NCBI GenBank assembly: GCA_003278095.1
Contig: QCHB01000011.1
Coordinates: 1-64,000 of the forward strand
Length of the DNA: 64,000 nucleotides
Direction: 5' to 3'
From: SAR116 cluster bacterium AG-390-L20
GTDB lineage: Bacteria > Pseudomonadota > Alphaproteobacteria > Puniceispirillales > Marisalimonadaceae
Of this stretch, positions 1-9,489 are shown piece after piece. Each line of letters opens with the position of its first letter. The first letter of the stretch is position 1. The position numbers and the translations under genes are program-made. The notes beneath the pieces were generated by a model. That model saw only the letters and a program-made list of their open reading frames with translations, had not been told where the DNA came from and did not search any database.

Positions 1-1536
1 TATCAAAAAAACAGTACTTCCAATAGCGCTACTTTTCTGACTGCTAACTTCTTTTTTTCTAAGGGTGACACCTACACAGCAAGTAAAATTCTAAATAAAA
101 AAATCGAAAGTACAGAACTTTTGCAACTTAAATTTTTTTCTAATTTGATTAGTGGAAATTTTGATGAAGCAAATAAGGCTTCGATTTTATTAGCATCAGA
201 TTCAAAACAGCACAATCTATATCATTTACCAAAATATATATTGAACATAAAAAAAAATAATTTTAATCAAAATTTAGAATTTTTAAAAAATAGTGATTCT
301 AATATTAGCCTTAGTAGTTTAACTCCATTGATAAAATTATGGATTTTAGAATCACAAAATAAAATTGATTCAAAGTTATATAAAGGTCATCAAAAAGGGT
401 CTATTTATGAACTTCTAATATTAGAAAATTTCTATAAACCTGAGAGTTTAAAAAAAATCGCTTATAAAGTTTACGAATCAAAAGAGTTAAATAGCAATGA
501 TACATTATTATTAGCTGGATTTTTTTTTAGATTAAATGATTTTGAAAAGTTTAACGATATTATTCAAACAAAGTTGTCCAATAAATTTGATAAAGAGTTT
601 ATAATTAAAAACTTTTCTTTTCATAATAATATCTTTTATAAAAAATCTAATTTAAATACAATTTTAGCCTCTAAAATATATAACAATTCGATTTTAAATA
701 ATAAACAGAATGAAAATTCATATTCATATCAAAAAATCTTACTAGAAATTAGTCTTTTTCTATGCCCAAAGCTAGATATTGCAAAATATTCTCTAGCTGA
801 ATTGTACTATCTTGAGAAAACGCATTATATAGCTTTAGAAAAGTTGAAGTCTATTTCTTCATTTTCATTTTTTATCTTGCCTAGTAATTTAAAAAAATTA
901 TCAATAATTAAATCTTTGGATGACGAAAATTATTATAAAAATTTATTATTTAAGTTTAATGAAAAATGGCCAAACAATAAATTCCTTTCATACAGGTTGG
1001 CTGATTACTATAAGTCAAAAAAACAGTATGCTAAATCCATAAAAATATATCAGAAAATCATTAATATATATGGAAATAATGATAGAGACCTTTTCTTATA
1101 CGCCTTAAACTTAGACAAGGTTGGTAAATGGAAAGAGGCTAAAATCCTATTTTTAAAATTACTTAAAAGAAACCCTAAAGATACATATACTTTGAATTAT
1201 GTGTCTTATAAATTAGCATTAAAAAATCAAGATTTAAAGTTTGCTTTGAGTTTAATTAAAAAGGCTTTAGACTTGGATCCGAACAATGGATTTTTTCTTG
1301 ATACTATTGGTTGGGTTGAATTTAAAAGAAAAAATTACAACGAAGCCGTTTTTTACCTTGAAAAGTCAGCCGCAATTCTACCAAAAAGTTCTGAAATTTT
1401 AGATCATCTCGGTGATTGCTATCTAATGTTAGGTAGGAAAAAAGAAGCAATTTTTGAGTGGAAAAAGGCTATAAAGTATGAGAAAGATAAGTATTTAATT
1501 AGGAATATTAGAAAAAAACTTATAAAATATGAATGA
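1..1536 (+). CDS. TPR-repeat protein, 5' end outside window
   Basis: The frame is open from base 1 with no stop, so the gene starts upstream of the window and the TTG at 121 need not be its start; 511 codons are visible. The C-terminal third contains tetratricopeptide-type helix pairs, for example around LDKVGKWKEAKILFLKLL, IGWVEFKRKNYNEAVFYLEK and LGDCYLMLGRKKEAIFEW, each spaced about 34 residues. TPR arrays act as protein-protein scaffolds. The last 8 bases overlap ispE, and a large TPR protein directly upstream of ispE is a common alphaproteobacterial arrangement. No signal peptide can be judged because the N-terminus is missing. The family assignment is secure; the specific role is unknown. 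Confidence 0.85.
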   Translation, partial: YQKNSTSNSATFLTANFFFSKGDTYTASKILNKKIESTELLQLKFFSNLISGNFDEANKASILLASDSKQHNLYHLPKYILNIKKNNFNQNLEFLKNSDSNISLSSLTPLIKLWILESQNKIDSKLYKGHQKGSIYELLILENFYKPESLKKIAYKVYESKELNSNDTLLLAGFFFRLNDFEKFNDIIQTKLSNKFDKEFIIKNFSFHNNIFYKKSNLNTILASKIYNNSILNNKQNENSYSYQKILLEISLFLCPKLDIAKYSLAELYYLEKTHYIALEKLKSISSFSFFILPSNLKKLSIIKSLDDENYYKNLLFKFNEKWPNNKFLSYRLADYYKSKKQYAKSIKIYQKIINIYGNNDRDLFLYALNLDKVGKWKEAKILFLKLLKRNPKDTYTLNYVSYKLALKNQDLKFALSLIKKALDLDPNNGFFLDTIGWVEFKRKNYNEAVFYLEKSAAILPKSSEILDHLGDCYLMLGRKKEAIFEWKKAIKYEKDKYLIRNIRKKLIKYE

Positions 1537-2425
1537 TAGTTACTCAATAATTGCCCCAGCCAAACTTAATCTAAATCTATTTGTTAGAGGTAAAGCAAAT
1601 AACGGTTTGCATTTAATAGAAAGTGATGTTTGTTTTTTAGAGTTGTCTGATAAAATTTTTTTTGAATTTAGTGACAATGATAATTTTGTTCAAAATATTT
1701 CAAATAAGTCCTTACTAATTGATGATAAATACAATCTAATTCTAGAGGCTTTGAATGAATTTAGATTTTTAACTCGCTGGGACAAGAAATTTCAAATTTA
1801 TTTAGATAAAAATATACCTATTGGGGCAGGTCTAGGTGGCGGCTCAGCAGACGCAGCGGCGACATTAATATTATTGAGAAAATTATTTAATAGAGATAGC
1901 AAGACAAAAAAATTATCAATTTCTAATCTTTACAAAATTGCTAACAAACTTGGGTCCGATGTTCCTGCGTGTTTAGAAAGTAAAAGTTTAAAAATAAGTG
2001 GTTATGGCAATAAAATTAAAAGAATTAAACTCTCAAACAATTATTATTATTTATTAGTAAATCCTAATATTCAATTATCTACTAAACAAGTATTTTCACA
2101 TTTTAATTATTTTTCAGAAGATTTACCCGAAAATAAAAAGAATTATTTGGAAAATGTAAGTATTTATAATTCTCTTCTTTCGTCAGCTATTTCTTTAGCT
2201 CCTCAGATACATACCATCTTATCAATTTTAAAAAAATTACCCAATATAGTTGCATTTGGTATGTCTGGAAGTGGTTCAACGTGTTTTGGTATATTTAAAG
2301 ATTTGAAAAATATTTTACCTATTTATAATTACTTTGAAGATAATTACTTCATCTGGTATGGACGAATGAAAGATTATAGTATTAACAGAGTACACTGTTC
2401 TAAAATGCTTGAAAATAAATTTTAA
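1529..2425 (+). CDS. ispE: 4-diphosphocytidyl-2-C-methyl-D-erythritol kinase
   Basis: A 298-residue GHMP-family kinase that phosphorylates the 2-hydroxyl of CDP-methylerythritol, a step of the non-mevalonate (MEP) isoprenoid pathway in the cytoplasm. The substrate-binding start PAKLNLNLFV lies at residues 10-19, the glycine-rich ATP loop PIGAGLGGGSADAA at 97-110, a catalytic-type LGSDVPACL at 141-149 and the C-terminal GMSGSGSTCFG loop near 250. Length is normal for IspE. The ATG lies inside the end of the upstream TPR gene, so the two are probably cotranscribed. A tRNA-Gln gene follows 22 bp after the stop. Confidence 0.96.
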   Translation: MNDSYSIIAPAKLNLNLFVRGKANNGLHLIESDVCFLELSDKIFFEFSDNDNFVQNISNKSLLIDDKYNLILEALNEFRFLTRWDKKFQIYLDKNIPIGAGLGGGSADAAATLILLRKLFNRDSKTKKLSISNLYKIANKLGSDVPACLESKSLKISGYGNKIKRIKLSNNYYYLLVNPNIQLSTKQVFSHFNYFSEDLPENKKNYLENVSIYNSLLSSAISLAPQIHTILSILKKLPNIVAFGMSGSGSTCFGIFKDLKNILPIYNYFEDNYFIWYGRMKDYSINRVHCSKMLENKF

Positions 2426-2447
2426 ATAATGTAATTCAATACATAAT

Positions 2448-2522
2448 TGGGGTGTAGCCAAGTGGTAAGGCATCGGGTTTTGATCTCGTGTACCGTAGGT
2501 TCGAATCCTACCGCCCCAGCCA
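2448..2522 (+). tRNA. tRNA-Gln (UUG anticodon), CCA encoded
   Basis: A 75-nt cloverleaf. The acceptor strand TGGGGTG pairs with CGCCCCA, the T arm has GGTTCGAATCC, the D arm has the usual AGCCAAGTGGTAAGG pattern, and the anticodon loop TTTTGAT presents TTG, which reads CAA (and CAG) glutamine codons. The 3' CCA is encoded. The anticodon stem shows one G-U and an apparent T-T mismatch at its outermost pair, as read by eye. It lies downstream of ispE in the same orientation and may be processed from that transcript. Confidence 0.96.
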
Positions 2523-2530
2523 AAATTTAA

Positions 2531-2546
2531 GTTTCTCATGAGAAAC
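2531..2546. other. Perfect 16-bp palindrome after tRNA-Gln
   Basis: GTTTCTCATGAGAAAC reads the same on both strands and can fold into a 6-bp stem with a CATG loop, starting 8 bases after the tRNA 3' end. Only a short CTTT follows on the + strand, so it is a poor intrinsic terminator; it may be a processing or stability hairpin. It lies in the 71-bp gap between the tRNA and the tail of the convergent response-regulator gene. Confidence 0.5.
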
Positions 2547-2593
2547 CTTTGGTTAATACCTAGTAATTTAATTGTATATTTTGATAATAGACT

Positions 2594-3277
2594 TTATGAA
2601 TATTCAAACGTATATAATCCGTTTTGATTTATTAATGAAAACGTTAGGTTAGGATCTAATTTAAATAACTTCTGTTTCAACCTGTACAAGTGGGTTTCTA
2701 GAGTATGTGTGTTAATTCTCTCAGTTACACCCCATACATCGATTAATAATTCATTTTTGGTAAATTCTAAATTTCTTTTATTATATAAGAAATTTAAAAG
2801 ATAGTTTTCTTTTTCAGTCAAATGTATTGTGATTTTAGTCTTTGGGTTAAATAATATCTTTTTATTAGGTAAAAATTCTATATGTTTTATAAGAACAATC
2901 TTATTACTTTTATTTTTCGTTGATTTTATATATTCTAATTTTTCAAGTAGGATCTTTAACCTAAAAGGTTTTTCAATTATAGAGATTTTCAAATTATTAT
3001 CAGATTTATTATAATTTAATTTTTTACAATAACCAACTATATCTACATGACGATTTTTTTTTAAAAGATCATTTGATAAATTTTTAAATATTGGTTGTAT
3101 ATCTTCAATATTAAAAATACAAATATCAAATTTTTTTTTATTTACCAATTTCAACAAATTTATTTGCTCATTGGCTGTATAAGTTTCATAATTATCGTTA
3201 TCTGATACTTGTTGATACAAAATTGAGTTTAAATGATTTTCTTTTTCATATATTAATATAGAAATACTTTTATCCAT
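2594..3277 (-). CDS. Orphan OmpR-type response regulator, degenerate receiver
   Basis: A 227-residue protein with a receiver-like N-terminal half (about 1-120) and a winged-helix DNA-binding domain (about 145-225). The second contains LTEKENYLL, then HTLETHLYRLKQKL, which matches the recognition-helix region of the OmpR/PhoB family. In the receiver, the expected phospho-accepting Asp is Asn56 (DICIFN at 51-56), and the acidic pocket near residues 10-13 is altered. The conserved Lys-Pro pair is retained (EKPF, 102-105). This suggests a phosphorylation-independent transcription factor. No histidine kinase is adjacent. It is divergent from ribA across 47 bp, so it could control itself or ribA. 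Target genes are unknown. Confidence 0.85.
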   Translation of the reverse strand: MDKSISILIYEKENHLNSILYQQVSDNDNYETYTANEQINLLKLVNKKKFDICIFNIEDIQPIFKNLSNDLLKKNRHVDIVGYCKKLNYNKSDNNLKISIIEKPFRLKILLEKLEYIKSTKNKSNKIVLIKHIEFLPNKKILFNPKTKITIHLTEKENYLLNFLYNKRNLEFTKNELLIDVWGVTERINTHTLETHLYRLKQKLFKLDPNLTFSLINQNGLYTFEYS

Positions 3278-3324
3278 ATATACAATCCTTGTGGCAAATT
3301 GTTAATACAAAATTTTAAAAACAT

Positions 3325-4452
3325 ATGATTATGAATAATACAACCTTAACATTAAAAATGAAAAGAGCAATATCAGAGCTCAGAAGTGGCGGTAAGGTAG
3401 TAATATCAGATAATAATTTTGGAACTTCCATTCTGCTTATGTCAGCGGAATTAATAGAAAAAGATAGTGTAAAAAAACTATCTGATCTTGCTTTGTCTAG
3501 ACCTAATATTATTTTGTCTAATAATCGTTGTAATGCAATTGGTATAGAAGTTAGTAATCAACCATGTTCTATTTTAATTGAAAATAATTGGACAATGAAT
3601 GACATATTGTCTCTATGCATGCCACTGACTGGCCACAAAACTCCAACTATAAATGGTGTGATATTAGAAAATAATACAAGTATTATCTCCTACTGTTTGT
3701 TAATCTTGAGACAGTCAAGACTTCTTCCAGCTGGACTAATGTCTATTATTTCAAACGTAGCTCCCGAAAATATAAATCAATGGACGTTTAAAAATAATTT
3801 TATACATGTTGATGTAAATGATATAAAATCCTACGAACAAAGAAGTGCAGAAAGCTTGGTAATGGCAGTAAGAGCTAAAGTTCCAATTGCAGAAACTGAA
3901 AACTGTGAAGTTATTATTTTTAGACCTCAAGACGGTGGAGATGAACATTTTTGTTTGGTTTTTGGGAAAACAAGAGAAATTCATGATGACTTCAAAAATG
4001 AGACTTTGGTAAGGGTTCATAGTCAATGCATCACAGGAGATATTCTTGACAGCCTAAAGTGTGACTGTGGTCAACAACTAAGGCAATCTATTAAAATTAT
4101 GGCAAAAGCAGATGAAGGTGTATTAATTTATCTAGCACAAGAAGGTCGTGATATTGGTTTATTAAATAAACTTAGGGCTTATTCTCTGCAAGAAATTGGA
4201 ATGGATACAGTCGAAGCCAACCAGGATTTAGGCTTTAATGACGATGAAAGGCTATATTATCCAGCTAAACAAATGCTCTCACAGTTAAAAATTAATAAAG
4301 TTAAATTAATTACCAACAATCCAAAAAAAGTAGAGCACTTAAAAAAATTAGGGATAAACGTAACTAAACGTATACCAATTAAAATTAATCCAAATAAGTA
4401 TAATGAAAATTATCTTACTACTAAATCCAAGAAATCCGGGCATATTTTATAA
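3325..4452 (+). CDS. ribA: GTP cyclohydrolase II with extra N-terminal domain
   Basis: A 375-residue protein whose C-terminal half (about 180-355) is GTP cyclohydrolase II, the first step of riboflavin synthesis, which opens the imidazole ring of GTP. Zinc ligands are visible as C235, C246 and C248 in the segment VHSQCITGDILDSLKCDCG, followed by the catalytic YLAQEGRDIGL (269-279) and the LGF..DER.Y region. The first about 175 residues resemble a RibB (DHBP synthase)-like fold only distantly and lack its usual acidic active-site motif, as in alphaproteobacterial RibA proteins with an inactive N-terminal domain. A second ATG lies 6 bases inside, and neither start has a clear Shine-Dalgarno site. 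The stop directly abuts that of the convergent yggS. Confidence 0.9.
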   Translation: MIMNNTTLTLKMKRAISELRSGGKVVISDNNFGTSILLMSAELIEKDSVKKLSDLALSRPNIILSNNRCNAIGIEVSNQPCSILIENNWTMNDILSLCMPLTGHKTPTINGVILENNTSIISYCLLILRQSRLLPAGLMSIISNVAPENINQWTFKNNFIHVDVNDIKSYEQRSAESLVMAVRAKVPIAETENCEVIIFRPQDGGDEHFCLVFGKTREIHDDFKNETLVRVHSQCITGDILDSLKCDCGQQLRQSIKIMAKADEGVLIYLAQEGRDIGLLNKLRAYSLQEIGMDTVEANQDLGFNDDERLYYPAKQMLSQLKINKVKLITNNPKKVEHLKKLGINVTKRIPIKINPNKYNENYLTTKSKKSGHIL

Positions 4453-5124
4453 TCAAGGCTCTCTAGCTCCAAACAATAATGAACCTATCCTAACTGAGGT
4501 TGCACCAAACTTTATAGCTTCTTCGAAGTCATCACTCATTCCCATAGACAATTTAAACAAGCTGTTCCTATCAGCAATCTTTTTTAAAAATGCAAAATGC
4601 ATTGCGGGTTCCTCATTCTTTGGTGGAATACACATTAAACCGATAATTGGTAGTTTTAAGTCATTTGTGCAGTATTCAAAAAAAGAATCAATTTCTGTTG
4701 GTAATAAACCACTTTTTTGGGTTTCAGAACCTGTATTAACTTGAATATAAAAACTTTTTGTTTTTGATTCACAACCGAAATTTTTAGCAATTTCCTTTGC
4801 TAACTTTTCTCGGTCAATTGTTTCAATAATGTTAAAAAGTTTAAGCGCTTGCTTTACTTTGTTAGTTTGAAGTGGTCCAATTAACCTTAATTCTAAATCA
4901 TTGTATATTTCTATTCTTTTCTGCCATCTTTGTTGAGCCTCTTGAACTCGATTTTCTCCAAAAATTTTTTGACCAGACTTTATAGCTAATTCTATTTTTT
5001 TTTCTTCTTGTTTTTTTGAGACTGCTACTAATTGTGGATAAGGCAAAGAAGCAAAATTACTGTTTTTATGAGCTTGTTGAATAACTTTCAAAATAATTTT
5101 TCTTTTATCTTCAATGCTATCCAC
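4453..5124 (-). CDS. yggS: YggS/PLPBP-family pyridoxal phosphate homeostasis protein
   Basis: A 223-residue PLP-binding protein of the YggS / PROSC family: a TIM-barrel related to alanine racemase that holds PLP without known catalysis and buffers vitamin B6. The N-terminal LVAVSKKQ (32-39) carries the PLP lysine, and GENRVQE (57-63), IGPLQTNK and the C-terminal SMGMSDDFEEAI phosphate-binding region are all in order. Length is normal. Its stop touches the stop of ribA with no gap. The 220 bp upstream separates it from the porin, which runs the other way. Confidence 0.95.
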   Translation of the reverse strand: MDSIEDKRKIILKVIQQAHKNSNFASLPYPQLVAVSKKQEEKKIELAIKSGQKIFGENRVQEAQQRWQKRIEIYNDLELRLIGPLQTNKVKQALKLFNIIETIDREKLAKEIAKNFGCESKTKSFYIQVNTGSETQKSGLLPTEIDSFFEYCTNDLKLPIIGLMCIPPKNEEPAMHFAFLKKIADRNSLFKLSMGMSDDFEEAIKFGATSVRIGSLLFGAREP

Positions 5125-5189
5125 GATTATTTACTCCTAAAATAAATATCATAACAGAAAAATCTTAATTTTAAATTTATAAAATGTTG

Positions 5190-5195
5190 TATAAT
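5190..5195 (+). promoter_or_regulatory. Possible -10 box for the porin
   Basis: A perfect TATAAT hexamer, preceded by a weak -35 (TTAATT at 5165-5170, 19-bp spacer). In DNA this AT-rich such a match can arise by chance. If used, it would give a leader of about 140 nt containing the two hairpins described below. A second -35-like TTGTCA occurs at 5226-5231 without a good partner. Confidence 0.35.
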
Positions 5196-5274
5196 TGCAA
5201 CAAAAAAATCATAAAAGTGATATTTTTGTCATTGATGCTAGTTTTTTAACCTATTTTCTATTAGTACTAAATAA

Positions 5275-5322
5275 ACATCTCTGTGGTGGAGATGTAATTA
5301 ACTGTTTTCTCAATTAGAAAAC
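5275..5322 (+). promoter_or_regulatory. Two adjacent leader hairpins of the porin mRNA
   Basis: ACATCTC (5275-5281) pairs perfectly with GAGATGT (5289-5295) across a 7-nt loop. GTTTTCT (5304-5310) pairs perfectly with AGAAAAC (5316-5322) across a 5-nt CAATT loop. Both 7-bp stems sit just before the strong ribosome-binding sequence AAGGGGA (5332-5338) and the porin ATG at 5345. Outer-membrane protein messages often carry 5' hairpins that slow RNase attack or expose the ribosome site; that role here is inferred. Confidence 0.5.
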
Positions 5323-5344
5323 TCAATAACAAAGGGGATACGCA

Positions 5345-6316
5345 ATGCGTAAATTACTTTTAGGCACAACTGCTCTTGCAGCTGCTGCTACATTAACTGC
5401 AAACACTGCATTAGCAGACGTTTCAATTTCTGGTTCTGCTGAGTGGTCATACACTTCAAGAAGTTCGCAAGCCACCGCTAATGATGGAACAACTTTTGGC
5501 ACAGATTCAGATATGACTATCAATTTTACTAACAAAACTGATACTGGTTTAGATATTACTTATAGAGTAGACTTTGACACAGATGGTGCTGACAGCAGCT
5601 CTTTTGTTAATGACGAACATTCTATTTCAATCGCAGGTGGTTTCGGTAAAATCGTTTTAGGTATGGATGACGATGCTGGAGATGCTTACAATATTGATGA
5701 AAGTGACTTAATAGCTGAAGATTCAGCACCAGCAGCTGTTTCAGCTACAATTGGTACTTCTTCAAGTATTTCTTCAGATGACGCCAACAAAATTGCTTAT
5801 CATCTTCCTGCAATGGGCGGACTAACAGCTGGTATTTCACATACTGATCGCGGCGCAGCTGGTGGCACAGACTCAACATCGTATGGTGCAAAATATGCAA
5901 TGACTGCAGGCGGCGCATCCATTACTTTAGGTTATGCTGTTGTAAATGACGAGAATTCAACACAAGACGTAGACCAAGAGAATATGGGTATGAAGATTGT
6001 ATCTGGTGACATCTCAGTAATTGTTTCACAAGGTGGTACAGAGTCTAACGATGAGGATATACAAAATGCTGGTGCATCTATATCCTATAAAATGCCTAAT
6101 GGCATGACTGTTGGAGCTTACACATTTAAGTCAGAAGATGACTTAGACGCTGGTGAAGAGTACTCAAGATCTGGTGCTGAAATTCAGTATACAATAGCGT
6201 CTGGTTTAACAGCAGTCATTAACGTTGATGACTACGATTACAAGAAAGGTGCTGGAGATGCAACGAACAATGATTCCGGTACATCTTCAAAACTAACTAT
6301 TAAGGCAGCTTTCTAA
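5345..6316 (+). CDS. Outer-membrane porin, 16-strand general type
   Basis: A 323-residue precursor of the Gram-negative porin family. It has a clear Sec signal (basic MRK, hydrophobic stretch, cleavage after ALA at 24), and the mature part begins DVSISGSAEWSY. The body alternates polar and hydrophobic residues with many Gly, Asp and Ser residues, as in beta-barrels, and ends in Phe (TIKAAF), the usual Bam recognition residue. It is acidic and Ser/Thr-rich. It has the strongest ribosome site in the region, a structured leader and a strong terminator, and its composition is visibly less AT-rich than its neighbours, all consistent with high expression. It probably passes small solutes; specificity is not readable. 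Confidence 0.9.
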   Translation: MRKLLLGTTALAAAATLTANTALADVSISGSAEWSYTSRSSQATANDGTTFGTDSDMTINFTNKTDTGLDITYRVDFDTDGADSSSFVNDEHSISIAGGFGKIVLGMDDDAGDAYNIDESDLIAEDSAPAAVSATIGTSSSISSDDANKIAYHLPAMGGLTAGISHTDRGAAGGTDSTSYGAKYAMTAGGASITLGYAVVNDENSTQDVDQENMGMKIVSGDISVIVSQGGTESNDEDIQNAGASISYKMPNGMTVGAYTFKSEDDLDAGEEYSRSGAEIQYTIASGLTAVINVDDYDYKKGAGDATNNDSGTSSKLTIKAAF

Positions 6317-6338
6317 TTGCTTTAATATTATAGTATTT

Positions 6339-6365
6339 AAAAGGCGGCTTTTGCCGCCTTTTTTT
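6339..6365 (+). terminator. Intrinsic terminator after the porin
   Basis: AAGGCGGC (6341-6348), a TTTT loop and GCCGCCTT (6353-6360) form a GC-rich 8-bp stem followed by an unbroken T run. It is the clearest terminator in the window and stands out against the AT-rich background. Confidence 0.93.
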
Positions 6366-6447
6366 GTGTCTTTTTCTTATTAATTATTTGATGTATTGTT
6401 AAATACTGGTAAAAGATTAAATTTATATAAAGAAGAGGCTGACTTTT

Positions 6448-6948
6448 ATGTTGAAAATTATTATATCATTATTATGCCTTATTATTTTTTTAGGATGCTC
6501 AAATAATAATTCTGTAGTTAGCAACCCAGTAACGGGTGAAAAGAAAACTCCAGGTATGTTCTCAAAAGACTCTGGTAAAGGGGTCTCACTTAGTGATATC
6601 TTAAATCCCCAATCATCTGAAAGCGCTGTAAATGTAAATGGTTTTCTTTGGCGAGCTTCTTTAAACATTTTATCAATTGCGCCTCTAATTTCTACTGATG
6701 CGTTAGGTGGTACTATAATAACAGACTGGTATGTTAATAAAAATATTAAAAATAAAAGAATAAAAATCATGGCTTTTATAAAGACTAGTGAGTTAAGATC
6801 TGATGGTATAAGTGTTAAAGTTCATGTTCAAAAGTTAAAAAATGGTATTTTAACTGAAACATATACTGATGATGATTTAGCATCTCAAATTGAAAATAGC
6901 ATTTTAAACGAAGCTCGAAATTATAGAATTAATTCTTTAAATAAATAA
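6448..6948 (+). CDS. DUF3576-type lipoprotein upstream of leuS
   Basis: A 166-residue lipoprotein: hydrophobic N-terminus with lipobox FLGC, lipidated Cys at 17, then a low-complexity linker and a conserved core around [32 protein letters not shown]. This core and the position immediately before leuS match the alphaproteobacterial DUF3576 family. The ATG follows AGAGG at 6434-6438. Function is unknown; the neighbouring leuS-lptE genes suggest a possible envelope role. The gap to leuS is 5 bp, so the genes are cotranscribed. Confidence 0.85.
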   Translation: MLKIIISLLCLIIFLGCSNNNSVVSNPVTGEKKTPGMFSKDSGKGVSLSDILNPQSSESAVNVNGFLWRASLNILSIAPLISTDALGGTIITDWYVNKNIKNKRIKIMAFIKTSELRSDGISVKVHVQKLKNGILTETYTDDDLASQIENSILNEARNYRINSLNK

Positions 6949-6953
6949 CAAAT

Positions 6954-9476
6954 ATGAAATACAACCCTTCTTTAATTGAAAAAAAATGGCAAAAAAAGTG
7001 GAATGATTTAGATATTTTCAAAGCCAAAATTGATTATAACAAACCCAAGTATTACGTATTAGAAATGTTCCCATACCCATCAGGTGCAATACACATGGGA
7101 CATGTTCGCAATTACACTTTAGGTGATCTTGTTGCCAGATATAAAAAGGCTCAAGGCTTTAATGTTCTTCATCCTATGGGATGGGATGCTTTTGGATTAC
7201 CAGCAGAAAATGCTGCAATTGAAAATAATACCCTTCCATCTAAATGGACCTACTCAAATATCGAAATTATGAAAAATCAACTAAAACAAATGGGTTTGTC
7301 TTATGACTGGGACAGAGAATTTGCAACTTGTAATCCAGATTATTATAAATTTGAACAAAAAATGTTCTTAGACTTCTATAAGGCAGGAATTGCCTATAAA
7401 AAAGAAACAGTTGTGAATTGGGACCCTATTGAACAAACGGTCCTAGCTAATGAACAGGTTGTTGATGGGCGTGGGTGGCGTTCTGGTGCTGAAGTAGAGA
7501 AAAAGAAAATGAAAGGTTGGTTTCTTAAAATTTCTGATTTTGCTGAAGACTTACTAAATGAAATTGATAACCTAAAGGAATGGCCTGATAGGGTTAAGAT
7601 TATGCAAAGAAATTGGATTGGCAAAAGCAATGGCGCCACTATAAATTTCTCAATAAATAATTCAGACGATAAAGTTAAAATTTTTACTACCAGACCAGAT
7701 ACAATTTTTGGCGCAACATTTCTTGCTATTTCTCCACAACATCCATTATCGTTAAAAATTGCCATAAATGACAATAAAGCAAACGATTTTATAAAGTTTT
7801 GTGAAACACAATCTAACAAAGCTGAGGACCTTGAGAAAGCTGACAAATTAGGTTATGAAACAGGTCTTACAGTTTCACATCCTTTTAAAAAAGGCACAAA
7901 TTTAAAAATCTATATTGCTAATTTTATATTGATGGATTACGGAACTGGGGCTATTTTTGGCTGTCCAGCACATGACCAAAGAGATTATGATTTTGCTAAA
8001 AAATACTCTTTAGACATTATACCTGTAGTTGCAAATGACAATATTCTACCATACACAGGAGATGGATTACACATTAACTCCCATTTTTTAGATGGATTAA
8101 ATACACAGGAAGCTACTGATTTAAGTGTAGAAAAGTTGCAAAAGTTAGGAATTGGAGAAAAAACTGTAACCTATAGAATTAGAGACTGGGGAGTATCTAG
8201 ACAAAGATATTGGGGGTGCCCTATACCCATAGTGTTTTGTAGCAATTGTGGCGAAGTTCCTGTGCCTGAAGAACATCTCCCTATTTGTCTTCCAGAAGAC
8301 ATAAATTTTGATATAAAAGGCAACCCCTTAGTATCTCATCCTACTTGGAAAAACACAAAGTGTCCGAAATGTAATCAAGATGCTACTAGAGAAACTGATA
8401 CATTTGACACATTTTTTGAATCTAGTTGGTATTTTGCTAGATTTACAGATTTAAATCCTTCTAGTGCTTTCACTGATGAAGCATTTAAATATTGGATGCC
8501 CGTCGACCAATATATAGGGGGTGTTGAACATGCTGTAATGCATCTTCTTTATTCAAGATTTTTTATGCGAGCTTTGAAGTATGTAAAAACAATTGACTTA
8601 AAAGAACCGTTTAATTCTTTACAGACTCAGGGTATGGTTTGCCATCAAACTTTTAAAACTCAAAAAGAAAAATGGCTTTTTCCTAAACAAGTAATAAAAG
8701 AAAATAATACATTCTTCCATATAAATACAAAAGAAGAAGTTATCGCCGGAAGAATTGAAAAAATGAGTAAATCCAAAAAAAATGTTATTGACCCTCAACA
8801 AATAATTCAAACTTATGGTGCAGATACTGCAAGATTTTTTATGCTTTCTGATTCTCCACCTAATAGAGACATGGAATGGTCAGATTCAGGCATAGAAGGT
8901 TCGTGGCGCTTTTTAAATAAATTATGGAATTTTGTTATCAACTTAGAAATAGAAAATATAGACTATAATCTTCCTACTAATTTTTCAAAATCACAGCGAG
9001 AGTTACTAGCAACATTAAATACAACTATAAAAGAAGTTACAAAATCTATTAATGATTTTCATTTTAATATCGCTGTAGCGTCAATAAGAAGTTTATTTAA
9101 TGCCATTTCATCATTTAAAATATTAAATAATGATGACAAGAGTGTTATCTTACATAATGTGAAAAAGTTGTTAATTCTAATCAACCCTATGGTGCCTCAT
9201 ATTGCTGAGGAATTATGGGAAAATTTAAATGAAAAAATTTTAATTGCTAATGAAAGCTGGCCTATAGCTGATAAACACTTTGAAGAAAAAGATCTAATAA
9301 AAATACCAGTTCAAGTTAATGGAAAAATGAGAGCAATTATTGAAGTTCAAAAAGATTTGAATAATAATCAGTTAAAACAAATAGCCTTGAAAGAGAAAAA
9401 TATATTAAAGTTTTTGAATGACACTCCGAAAAAAATTATTATAGTACCCAATCGTATTGTAAACTTTGTGGTTTAA
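6954..9476 (+). CDS. leuS: Leucyl-tRNA synthetase
   Basis: An 840-residue class I synthetase that charges tRNA-Leu. The HIGH-type motif HMGH is at 47-50 in [15 protein letters not shown]. The CP1 editing domain shows the GCPAHDQRD segment in the second quarter. A zinc-type CSNCGEVP and CPKC pair lies near 425-465, and KMSKS sits at about 602-606. The C-terminal anticodon and tail domains are complete. Length is typical for bacterial LeuRS. It lies between a DUF3576 lipoprotein and lptE, the usual alphaproteobacterial order. Confidence 0.98.
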   Translation: MKYNPSLIEKKWQKKWNDLDIFKAKIDYNKPKYYVLEMFPYPSGAIHMGHVRNYTLGDLVARYKKAQGFNVLHPMGWDAFGLPAENAAIENNTLPSKWTYSNIEIMKNQLKQMGLSYDWDREFATCNPDYYKFEQKMFLDFYKAGIAYKKETVVNWDPIEQTVLANEQVVDGRGWRSGAEVEKKKMKGWFLKISDFAEDLLNEIDNLKEWPDRVKIMQRNWIGKSNGATINFSINNSDDKVKIFTTRPDTIFGATFLAISPQHPLSLKIAINDNKANDFIKFCETQSNKAEDLEKADKLGYETGLTVSHPFKKGTNLKIYIANFILMDYGTGAIFGCPAHDQRDYDFAKKYSLDIIPVVANDNILPYTGDGLHINSHFLDGLNTQEATDLSVEKLQKLGIGEKTVTYRIRDWGVSRQRYWGCPIPIVFCSNCGEVPVPEEHLPICLPEDINFDIKGNPLVSHPTWKNTKCPKCNQDATRETDTFDTFFESSWYFARFTDLNPSSAFTDEAFKYWMPVDQYIGGVEHAVMHLLYSRFFMRALKYVKTIDLKEPFNSLQTQGMVCHQTFKTQKEKWLFPKQVIKENNTFFHINTKEEVIAGRIEKMSKSKKNVIDPQQIIQTYGADTARFFMLSDSPPNRDMEWSDSGIEGSWRFLNKLWNFVINLEIENIDYNLPTNFSKSQRELLATLNTTIKEVTKSINDFHFNIAVASIRSLFNAISSFKILNNDDKSVILHNVKKLLILINPMVPHIAEELWENLNEKILIANESWPIADKHFEEKDLIKIPVQVNGKMRAIIEVQKDLNNNQLKQIALKEKNILKFLNDTPKKIIIVPNRIVNFVV

Positions 9477-9489
9477 TATATAGTTAATC

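Noticed and set aside
2315..2539. Minus-strand open frame across tRNA-Gln and the ispE end
   Set aside because: It is the antisense of the tRNA (a frequent spurious annotation of that peptide pattern) and overlaps ispE; no ribosome site and no family match.
2531..2546. Palindrome GTTTCTCATGAGAAAC read as a third parS site
   Set aside because: It shares the GTTTC and GAAAC arms with parS, but the centre is two bases longer and lacks CACGTG; better seen as a post-tRNA hairpin.
7394..7846. 150-codon open frame antisense to leuS
   Set aside because: Fully inside the leucyl-tRNA synthetase gene, whose motifs are intact; no independent support.
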